Shown in pieces: positions 1 to 5,889 of a DNA stretch of 5,889 nt. The notes beneath the pieces were generated by a model, which worked only from the letters and a program-made list of their open reading frames with translations, did no database searches and had not been told where the DNA came from. Source of the DNA: AC-37 sp034663685. Its GTDB lineage: Bacteria; Actinomycetota; Thermoleophilia; Solirubrobacterales; Thermoleophilaceae. The stretch is from contig JAXDJC010000141.1 of the NCBI GenBank assembly GCA_034663685.1, forward strand, positions 1 to 5,889. Direction: 5' to 3'. Position numbers and translations under genes: made by a program. The first letter of the stretch is position 1. Each line of letters begins with the position of its first letter.

Positions 1-826
1 GCGTGGGCGTGGAGCAGCAGCAGGCGGCCACGTCGTCGATCAGCGTGCGGTCCACCTCGTGGCCGACCGCGCTGATGACCGGCACCGGCGTGAGCGCGAC
101 CGTGCGGCAGAGCGTCTCGTCGCAGAACGCCCACAGGTCGGCGATGCTGCCGCCGCCGCGGGTGACCACGATCGTGTCCACCTGCGCGTAGGCCGCGAGG
201 TCGCGGATCGCATCCGTGATCGCCTTCGCGGCGTGCTTGCCCTGCACCGGGGCGTAGCCCCAGACCAGCGCGCCGCGCCAGCGCCGGCGCTCGAGGCCGG
301 CGAGGAAGTCGCGCCGCGCGGCGCCGCTCTCCGCGGTGACCACGCCGATCCGGCGCGGCAGGCGAGGGCGCGCGAGGCGCTTCTGGTGCTCGAAGAGGCC
401 CTCCGAGGCGAGCTGGCGGCGCAGCCGCGCGAGCCGCGCGAGCAGGTCGCCCTCGCCGGCCAGCCGCAGCTCCCGGACGCGGAAGGACAGCCGCGGCGAG
501 GCGCTGGCGCTGCCCGGGTACCACTCACAGCCGCCGGCCACCACCACCTCCGCGCCGTCGCGCAGGTCGTCGGGGCCGAGGCCGAGGCGGTCGAAGTCGT
601 CGCGCCACATGGCGCACGGGATCGCGCCGTCGCCGTCGCGCAGCTCGAACCAGACCTGCGGGCCGCTGCCGATCCGCACGCCGGTGGCCTCCCCGATCAG
701 GCAGACGTGCGCGAACTCGCGCAGCCGCTCGCGCAGCTTGAGCGAGTAGCGGCCCACCGGGAACGGGCCCGGGAAGCCGGGGACGCCGGCGCTCGCGGGC
801 GCGACTATGTGGGCGGAATCGGGCAT
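1..826 (-). CDS. xseA: Exodeoxyribonuclease VII large subunit (XseA), 3' end cut by the window edge
   Basis: ExoVII large subunit, the catalytic chain of the cytoplasmic nuclease that degrades single-stranded DNA to short oligonucleotides in repair. The 275 visible codons hold an N-terminal OB-fold (about residues 38-122, with FELRDGDGAIPCAMW) followed by the start of the catalytic domain. Signature motifs are VVTAESGAARRDFL (162-175), TRGGGSIADLWAF (222-234) and SAVGHEVD (252-259). D173, R223, H256 and D259 have the same mutual spacing as the proposed active-site residues of E. coli XseA (D155, R205, H238, D241), as I recall them. The E. coli protein is about 456 residues, so roughly the last 180, mainly the coiled-coil stalk that binds XseB, lie beyond position 1. 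The ATG at 826-824 was chosen because it follows the addA stop by one base and gives a normal N-terminus; no clear Shine-Dalgarno precedes it, so coupling to addA is likely. Oddities are C235 in WAFCDE, where N is usual, and three consecutive cysteines at 269-271. The identification is secure. Confidence 0.96.
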   Translation of the reverse strand, partial: MPDSAHIVAPASAGVPGFPGPFPVGRYSLKLRERLREFAHVCLIGEATGVRIGSGPQVWFELRDGDGAIPCAMWRDDFDRLGLGPDDLRDGAEVVVAGGCEWYPGSASASPRLSFRVRELRLAGEGDLLARLARLRRQLASEGLFEHQKRLARPRLPRRIGVVTAESGAARRDFLAGLERRRWRGALVWGYAPVQGKHAAKAITDAIRDLAAYAQVDTIVVTRGGGSIADLWAFCDETLCRTVALTPVPVISAVGHEVDRTLIDDVAACCCSTPT

Positions 827-830
827 CTCA
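824..830 (-). promoter_or_regulatory. addA/xseA junction, stop and start one base apart
   Basis: The minus strand reads TGAGATG. The addA stop TGA (830-828) is followed by one G (827) and the xseA start ATG (826-824). No convincing Shine-Dalgarno lies in the preceding 15 bases, so xseA translation probably depends on ribosomes finishing addA. The junction is seen directly; the dependence is inferred. No terminator or promoter could fit here outside coding sequence. Confidence 0.6.
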
Positions 831-3800
831 CGAGCGTACGGCGGCGGTCGGTCGTCGCGGCGGGGGCGTTGCAGGGGGGTCTCGCAACGTCATCTCGGGT
901 CCCCAGGAGCAGAGCGCGGGGCGGCCGGGGCAGGTCCAGCAGAGCTCGCGGTGGGGCGCGGCGGTGGGCTCGTAGTCGCCGCCCAGCACGCCCGCGGCGA
1001 GGTCGAGCAGGCGGCCCTCCAGCGTGGCGGCGTCGGCCGCCTCGTAGACCTCTGCCACCGGCCGACCGGGCGCCTCGAGGAACGAGTACGCCACCTCCAC
1101 GCGCGGGGCGCCGGCGCGGAGCGCGGCCAGCGCGTACACGAGCCGCTGGGTGGTGTAGCCGCGCTCCACGAGCGCGGCCGGGTCCTCGCCGTCGAGCGGG
1201 TCGGTCTTGTAGTCGACCACGAGCACGCCGCCGCCGGGCTCGACCGCGTGCACGTCCATGAAGCCGTTCACGATCACCGACGGGGCCTGCTCGGCCGAGA
1301 GCTCGAACGCGAACGACAGCTCCACCCGCACCTCCTCCGCCGCGCCCACGCGCTCGCGCAGCTGCGAGGCGACGAAGCCCTCGACCAGGCCGGCGATGCG
1401 CTCGACCTCGTCAGCGTCGTCGTCGGGCGCGCCGTGCCCGCGCAGGCGCGCGGCGATCTCGCCGGGCGTCGGGACGACCGGCTCGCGCATGTCGAGGCGC
1501 TCCAGCAGCTCGTGCACGATCGACCCGCGGAGCATCGGCGAGATGCCCTCCTCGGGCGCCGGCCTGGGCGGCGGGGGCTCGTCGACGGCGAGCACGAGCT
1601 GGCCCTCGCCGGTGGCCGCCGGGGCCGGGCGGCGGCGCTGGTCGCGCGGGCGCATGCCCGCCACGCGCTCGAGGTAGAAGCGGTAGCCGCAGCGGCGGTA
1701 GCTCTCGAGCGAGGAGTAGCTGAGCCGGGCCACGGGGAGCGGGCGCGCGGCGGCCACGGCTGCGAGCTCGGGGCGCGGAGGCGCGGTCCAGTCGCCGGCG
1801 GCGGCCTCGCCCGCCCCGCCCGCGGCGGCCGCCGGGTTGCGAGCCTCCGGCGCCAGCACCTCGTCCAGGGTCGCCGGCGTGCAGAGCACGCAGCCCACCT
1901 CCACCTCGCCGAACTGGGTCCGCTCGATGTCCACACCCATAGGAGTGCTCGCGAGCAGATCTTTCGCCCCCGGGGCCAGGGCGCGCCAGATCCAGTCGAG
2001 CGGCGTGCCGAGCGGCCGCGGCTCCGGCCAGCGCTCGGTGTCGGCGGCCCCGCTCAGGATCAGATGCTCCTGCGCCCGGGTCATCGCCACGTAGAGGATC
2101 CGGCGCTCCTCCTGCTCGGCGCGCTCGGTCTGCTCCTCCTTGAGCCGCTCCCATTCGAGGGCGTCGCTGCGCTCGCCCGAGAGGGACGCGAGCCGCAGCC
2201 CCACGCGACCGTCCTGCGCCACCTGGAGGCCGTCGTCGTCGCCGCCCCGCACCGGGCGGCCGAGGTCGGCCACGCACACCACCGGGAACTCGAGCCCCTT
2301 GGCCCCGTGGATGGTCATCAACCGCACGGCCGGCGTTCGCGCCTGGCCCTCCACCGGCGCCTCGCCCTCGTGCGCGCGCAGCAGCTCGCGCTCGTCGAGG
2401 TGGTCGATGAAGCGGCGCAGGTCGCGGCCGCGGTCGGCCTCGAAGCGGCGCGCCAGGCGCATCAGCTTGCGCACGTTCGCGAGCCGCCGCTCGCCGCCCG
2501 GCATGGCGAGCACCACGCGGTCGTACGCGGACTCGGTGACCGCCCGGTCGATCACGTCCTCGAGGGAGAGGCGCGCGGCAGCCGCGCGCTGGCGGGCGAA
2601 GCGGTCCACGAAGGCGGCGAGCCGCTCGCGGTCACGCGGGGGGACGGCGCCGGCGAGGGTGTCGTCCTCGCGCAGCGTCCACCACAGGTCGCGGCCCGAG
2701 CGCTTCGCGCGCATGCGCGCGAGCGTGATGGCGTCGAGGGAGACCCCGGCCAGCGGCGAGGCCAGCAGCGTGGTGAGCGCCATCTCGTCCAGCGGGTTGG
2801 CCAGGGCCGCGAGGTAGGCGCGCAGGTCGCCCACCTGCTGCGCCTCGGAGAAGCCGCGGCCGCCGTGCGAGTAGGCCGGGATGCCGCGCTCCACCAGCGC
2901 CCGCTCGTAGAGGCCCATGTCGGTGGCGGCGCGCAGCAGGATCGCCACGTCGCCGTAGCCGAACGGGCCGTCCGGCCCGGCCAGCTCCGCGATCCGGCCT
3001 GCGAGCAGCCGCGCCTCGGCCGCGCGCCAGCACGCCTCCCCCACGCCCGCGCCGAACGCCTCGCGGGCGGCGGTCTCGCCGCCGAGCGCGTCGTCCCAGT
3101 GCTTCTTCTTGCCGTCCACGATCAGCAGCTCGACCGGCGGCTCGGCCCGCGGCGACCCGTGATCGCCCGGCCGCGGAACGAGCGGCTCGAAGTCGTTGCC
3201 CCAGACCGAGGCGAACGTGGCGTCGAGCGCGGCGATCAGCTCCGGCCGCGTGCGGAAGTTGGTGCGCAGCGACGCGGCGCGCCCCTCCCGCTCGGCCTCG
3301 GCCGCGCGCTCGCGGAACAGCTCCACGTCCGCGTGGCGGAAGCCGTAGATCGACTGGCGCTCGTCGCCGACGGCGAACAGGTTGCCGTCGGTGACCAGCT
3401 CGATCAGCTCGACCTGGAGCGGGTTGGTGTCCTGGAACTCGTCGACCATCACCTGCGCGAAGCGGCCACTCACCTCGCTGCGCAGCGCCTGGTCGCCGGA
3501 GAGCAGGTCGCGCGCCAGCAGCTCGAGGTCGTCGAAGTCGAGGCCGGAGCGCTCCTCCTTCAGCGTCGCGTAGCGCGCGGCGAACATGTCGAGCAGCCGG
3601 GCCAGCAGCGCGTGGTGCTTGGCGGCCTGGGCGGTGGCGCAGAGCGTGACGTAGGCCGCGTATGCCTCTGCCAGCTCGTCGAACACCGGCGTCTGCATCG
3701 CCTTGAGGTTGCCTCGCTTGACCTCGAGGTCCTTGAGGTCGGCGGGGTCCGGCAGCTCGCCGTTCGCGCGCGTGCGGAAGAACTCGCCGCAGCGGTCGAG

Positions 3801-4472
3801 CGCCGCGGCCGCCTTCTCCACGGTCTTGCCGGTGGCGCCGCCCAGCTCCCTGGCCGCCGCCGCCACGGCGCGCTCGAGGCGCTCGCGCTCGCCGGCGGGC
3901 GTGGGCGGATCCGCGGGCGGCAGCTCCGGCGGCCGGCCCTGGCTGCGCAGCTTGCCGTGCACCGTGACCACCATCGCGCGCAGCCGGTCCGGGCCGTAGG
4001 AGGCGGCGAGGTCGAGCGGGTCCCCGGCGCTGGCCTCGCCCGTGGCCGCCTCGCTCTCGAGGAATTCGGCGAGCGCGGCGTCGAACGCGTCGAACGCCAG
4101 CCGCGCGGCCTCGGTCTCCTCGAGCACGCGGAAGTCGGGGTCGAGCCCGGCGGCCAGCGCGTTCGCGCGCAGGATCCGGGCGCAGAAGCCATGGATGGTG
4201 GAGATGGCGGCGGCCTCGGCCTGGCGCGCGGCCTCGCGCTCGCCCTCGGCCAGCAGCCGCTGGCGCACGCGCGACTTGAGCTCGGCGGCCGCCTTCTCGG
4301 TGAAGGTGATCGCCAGCACGCGGTCCACCGGCACCCCGTCCTCGCGCACGGCGGCCACGAAGCGCTCCACCAGCACGCGCGTCTTGCCGCTGCCGGCCGC
4401 GGCGCGCACGAACAGCGCGCCGTCGCGGCGCGCCACCGCCTCGCGCTGCTCGGGCGTGAGCTCCAGCGTCAT
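828..4472 (-). CDS. addA: AddA/RecB-type ATP-dependent helicase-nuclease (UvrD family with PD-(D/E)XK domain), complete
   Basis: This is the motor and nuclease subunit of a double-strand-break resection complex, 1214 residues long (B. subtilis AddA is about 1230). Superfamily 1 helicase motifs appear in order: Walker A AAAGSGKT (24-31), ITFTEKAAAELKSR (55-68), STIHGFC (91-97), Walker B VMVDEFQDTN (341-350), GDERQSIYGFR (369-379), LRTNFRTRPELI (402-413), VRLMTIHGAKGLEFPVV (716-732) and RILYVAMTRA (791-800). An Ala/Pro/Gly-rich linker (about 879-911) leads to a RecB-family nuclease. Its likely catalytic residues are H987, D1073, D1087-Y-K1089 and Q1109-x3-Y1113. C928 together with C1178, C1181 and C1188 resembles a 4Fe-4S staple. 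The start ATG overlaps the addB stop (ATGA) and has a GGTGGAG sequence just upstream. The open frame continues 111 codons further upstream, but that stretch is Arg/Ala/Gly-rich noise lying over addB. The protein ends in a short Pro/Arg-rich tail. The helicase-nuclease class is certain. The symbol addA rests on the AddB-like neighbour; RecB or an AdnAB-like subunit is the alternative. Confidence 0.93.
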   Translation of the reverse strand: MTLELTPEQREAVARRDGALFVRAAAGSGKTRVLVERFVAAVREDGVPVDRVLAITFTEKAAAELKSRVRQRLLAEGEREAARQAEAAAISTIHGFCARILRANALAAGLDPDFRVLEETEAARLAFDAFDAALAEFLESEAATGEASAGDPLDLAASYGPDRLRAMVVTVHGKLRSQGRPPELPPADPPTPAGERERLERAVAAAARELGGATGKTVEKAAAALDRCGEFFRTRANGELPDPADLKDLEVKRGNLKAMQTPVFDELAEAYAAYVTLCATAQAAKHHALLARLLDMFAARYATLKEERSGLDFDDLELLARDLLSGDQALRSEVSGRFAQVMVDEFQDTNPLQVELIELVTDGNLFAVGDERQSIYGFRHADVELFRERAAEAEREGRAASLRTNFRTRPELIAALDATFASVWGNDFEPLVPRPGDHGSPRAEPPVELLIVDGKKKHWDDALGGETAAREAFGAGVGEACWRAAEARLLAGRIAELAGPDGPFGYGDVAILLRAATDMGLYERALVERGIPAYSHGGRGFSEAQQVGDLRAYLAALANPLDEMALTTLLASPLAGVSLDAITLARMRAKRSGRDLWWTLREDDTLAGAVPPRDRERLAAFVDRFARQRAAAARLSLEDVIDRAVTESAYDRVVLAMPGGERRLANVRKLMRLARRFEADRGRDLRRFIDHLDERELLRAHEGEAPVEGQARTPAVRLMTIHGAKGLEFPVVCVADLGRPVRGGDDDGLQVAQDGRVGLRLASLSGERSDALEWERLKEEQTERAEQEERRILYVAMTRAQEHLILSGAADTERWPEPRPLGTPLDWIWRALAPGAKDLLASTPMGVDIERTQFGEVEVGCVLCTPATLDEVLAPEARNPAAAAGGAGEAAAGDWTAPPRPELAAVAAARPLPVARLSYSSLESYRRCGYRFYLERVAGMRPRDQRRRPAPAATGEGQLVLAVDEPPPPRPAPEEGISPMLRGSIVHELLERLDMREPVVPTPGEIAARLRGHGAPDDDADEVERIAGLVEGFVASQLRERVGAAEEVRVELSFAFELSAEQAPSVIVNGFMDVHAVEPGGGVLVVDYKTDPLDGEDPAALVERGYTTQRLVYALAALRAGAPRVEVAYSFLEAPGRPVAEVYEAADAATLEGRLLDLAAGVLGGDYEPTAAPHRELCWTCPGRPALCSWGPEMTLRDPPATPPPRRPTAAVRS

Positions 4473-4481
4473 CGCTCCACC
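4469..4481 (-). promoter_or_regulatory. addB/addA ATGA overlap with a weak ribosome binding site
   Basis: The minus strand reads GGTGGAGCGATGA. The addB stop TGA (4471-4469) overlaps the addA start ATG (4472-4470). The purine-rich GGTGGAG (4481-4475) is a modest Shine-Dalgarno match, with only 2 bases between its last G and the ATG, or 4 bases if GGTGG is the core. This arrangement decides the addA start and favours translation by re-initiation after addB. The overlap is seen directly; the coupling is inference. Confidence 0.7.
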
Positions 4482-5889
4482 CGGCAGATCGAGGGGTGGG
4501 CGCAGCCGCCGTTCCACGCGCACGTATCCGGGCAGGGCCGGATCTCGCCCGAGCGCATGCGCGCGGCCAGCTCCAGCACGCGCTCGCGGGCGCGGTCCAG
4601 CTCGCGCTCGATCTCCTCCTCGCCGGCGAAGTCGTTGTCGAAGAGCCCCGCGCCCAGCTCGGACTTGAGCTCGTCGAGCAGCAGCCCGCGCGGGCGGTGG
4701 TCGCCCGATAGCGGCACGTACACGCCGCCGGCCGGCTTGAGCCCCAGCACCTCGCGCACCGCGAGCATGTAGATCGCCACCTGGAGGCGGTTCTTCTCCT
4801 CCCACCTGCGCACCCCGTCCACATTGCGGCCGCCCTTGTAGTCGCGCACGAGGGCGTACCCGTCGTGCTGGTCGACCCGGTCGATCCGCCCGCGCACGGC
4901 CAGCCCGTCGCCCACCTCGAGCGGCGGCTGGAGCGAGCCCTCCATCCCGAACTCCAGCTCCAGCTCGAGCGGCTCGAACACGCTCCCCGAGTCCGCCTCT
5001 GCGCGCAGGTGGCGGAGCAGGTCCACCTCGAGGCGGCGCACCGCCGCGCGCACGCGGGTGGCCTTCGGCGAGATCCGGAACTCCGACTCGCGCTCGCGCA
5101 GCGCCTCGATCAGGATCCGCTCGGCCTCGGCCACGTTGCCCGGCGTCACGCGCGCCTCACCCGTGCGCTCGCGCAGCCGCCGGTAGGTGAGCTCGAGCAC
5201 GGCGTGCGCGTAGAGGCCCCGGACCATCGGCTCCGGGTCCGGCTCGAGCGCGTCCGGGCGCAGCTCGCTCTCCACGAGCCACTTGACCGGGCAGTCGGCG
5301 TAGGCCTCGAGTGCGGCGGCGGACACGCGGTCGCGTGCGGCCAGCGCGGCGAGCACCTCCTCGGACTCGAGCGGTCCCGGCTCCGGCGGCGAGTGGTCGG
5401 GGCCGGCGAGCGCCACCGCGCGCTCCCACTCCACCTCCGTGGGAGCGGTCTCCGGCGTCCACGCCACGGCCGAGAGCGGGCGCGTGGCATGCGGCTCGGC
5501 CAGCGCGTCCCCGAACAGCGCGCGCACGTCGTCCACCAGGAACGAGCGCACCTGCGCGGCCCCCTCCTCGTCGGTCTCGCGCCAGCTGAGCGTGAGGAGC
5601 CGCTCGGCGCGCGAGGCGCAGGCGTAGAAGAGCTGGCGCTCGCGCGCAGGGCGGTCGTCGCGCACGGGGAGCACCAGGCCCGAGGCCCTCGCGATCGCGC
5701 GGCGGTCGTCGTCCGAGAGGAACGGCTCGGGCCGCGGAAGGCGCGGGAACTCGCCCTCCTGGAGCCCGCAGACGATCACGCTGTCGAAGCGGCGCGCGCG
5801 CACGTCCTCCGGGCGCGCGATCTGCACGCGGTCCGGCGCCGGCGGCGCGCCACGGCGCACGTCGAGGTCGGCGAGCAGCTCGTGCAGGT
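4469..5889 (-). CDS. addB: AddB-like PD-(D/E)XK nuclease subunit, 5' end cut by the window edge
   Basis: C-terminal 472 residues of an AddB-like partner of the downstream helicase-nuclease; residue 1 here is the first full codon, at 5887. Residues 34-49 (FDSVIVCGLQEGEFPR) and 83-98 (ERQLFYACASRAERLL) correspond to helicase motifs V and VI. The usual TIHKAKGLEF element is not recognisable, as is typical of AddB-type subunits. A RecB-type nuclease follows: H228 (LYAHAVLE), D336 (GRIDRVD), D349-Y-K351 (VRDYKGG) and Q369-x3-Y373 (QVAIY). C199 (YADCPVKW) plus C-terminal cysteines 452, 456, 462 and 468 suggest a 4Fe-4S staple closing the nuclease fold. A helical, charged stretch (about 421-446) precedes the last cysteines. 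AddB proteins usually run to about 1000-1160 residues, so more than half the gene, with any Walker A motif, lies to the right of the window. Its TGA overlaps the addA ATG. The nuclease family is clear. The AddB assignment comes from domain order and neighbourhood; an AdnAB-type subunit or a generic UvrD/RecB-like nuclease remains possible. Confidence 0.88.
   Translation of the reverse strand, partial: LHELLADLDVRRGAPPAPDRVQIARPEDVRARRFDSVIVCGLQEGEFPRLPRPEPFLSDDDRRAIARASGLVLPVRDDRPARERQLFYACASRAERLLTLSWRETDEEGAAQVRSFLVDDVRALFGDALAEPHATRPLSAVAWTPETAPTEVEWERAVALAGPDHSPPEPGPLESEEVLAALAARDRVSAAALEAYADCPVKWLVESELRPDALEPDPEPMVRGLYAHAVLELTYRRLRERTGEARVTPGNVAEAERILIEALRERESEFRISPKATRVRAAVRRLEVDLLRHLRAEADSGSVFEPLELELEFGMEGSLQPPLEVGDGLAVRGRIDRVDQHDGYALVRDYKGGRNVDGVRRWEEKNRLQVAIYMLAVREVLGLKPAGGVYVPLSGDHRPRGLLLDELKSELGAGLFDNDFAGEEEIERELDRARERVLELAARMRSGEIRPCPDTCAWNGGCAHPSICRVER

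Noticed and set aside
831..890. Possible terminator or regulatory sequence in the G/C-run region near the end of addA
   Set aside because: It encodes the Pro/Arg-rich AddA tail, and I see no stable stem followed by a T-run on the minus strand.
59..1261. Plus-strand open frame of 400 codons
   Set aside because: Overlaps xseA and the end of addA on the other strand, both with strong family motifs; its second half is low-complexity Arg/Pro/Ala.
807..4772. Plus-strand open frame of 1321 codons
   Set aside because: Lies exactly antisense to addA in the same codon register; its composition is His/Arg/Ala/Gly-rich without domains, and it is explained by the absence of TTA, CTA and TCA codons in addA.
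4473..4805. 111-codon upstream extension of the addA frame
   Set aside because: Low-complexity Arg/Ala/Gly sequence lying over the addB nuclease domain; the ATG at 4472 gives a normal helicase N-terminus, MTLELTPEQREAVA, right before Walker A.
2632..4824. Minus-strand open frame of 730 codons in another register
   Set aside because: Arg/Gly/Ala-rich shadow of addA and addB with no motifs; typical off-frame reading of GC-rich genes.
1..5889. Repeated GAGCTCG, CTCGAG and GCGCTCG-like words throughout
   Set aside because: These fall in frame as common Glu, Leu, Arg and Ala codons in all three genes; spacing is irregular, so they are neither CRISPR repeats nor an obvious Chi-like array.

Overview
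The window is very GC-rich (by eye about 70-75%) and fully coding on the minus strand. It carries three adjacent genes for DNA-end processing, which appear to form one operon. Codon choice is strongly GC-biased: TTA, CTA and TCA codons are absent from the central gene. This points to a high-GC bacterium. The HEVDRTL-type ExoVII motif and the AddA/RecB-like proteins suggest Actinomycetota, possibly the Thermoleophilia/Solirubrobacter side. That placement is inference; no marker gene is present to fix it.

Transcription order is right to left. The right part (4469-5889) is the 3' part of a gene for an AddB-like protein. It has a degenerate UvrD-type helicase C-terminus followed by a PD-(D/E)XK nuclease domain with an iron-sulfur-type cysteine set; its 5' end lies beyond the right edge. 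The centre (828-4472) is a complete 1214-residue AddA/RecB-type helicase-nuclease with all classical superfamily 1 motifs and a C-terminal nuclease domain. The left part (1-826) is the first 275 codons of xseA, the large subunit of exodeoxyribonuclease VII; its C-terminal part lies beyond the left edge.

The junctions are tight. addB stop and addA start share an ATGA overlap, and addA stop and xseA start are one base apart (TGA-G-ATG). Translational coupling and a common transcript are therefore likely. There is no room for an internal promoter or terminator outside coding sequence, and I saw none.

Functionally, AddAB-type enzymes unwind and resect double-strand breaks to load RecA. ExoVII degrades single-stranded DNA to oligonucleotides. 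The window reads as a DNA repair operon (double-strand break resection plus single-strand clean-up). I found no mobile element, RNA gene, CRISPR array or defence island, and nothing that I would call a new biological system. The points worth a second look are the apparent Fe-S cysteine sets in both nuclease domains, the coupling of ExoVII to AddAB, and some odd cysteines.
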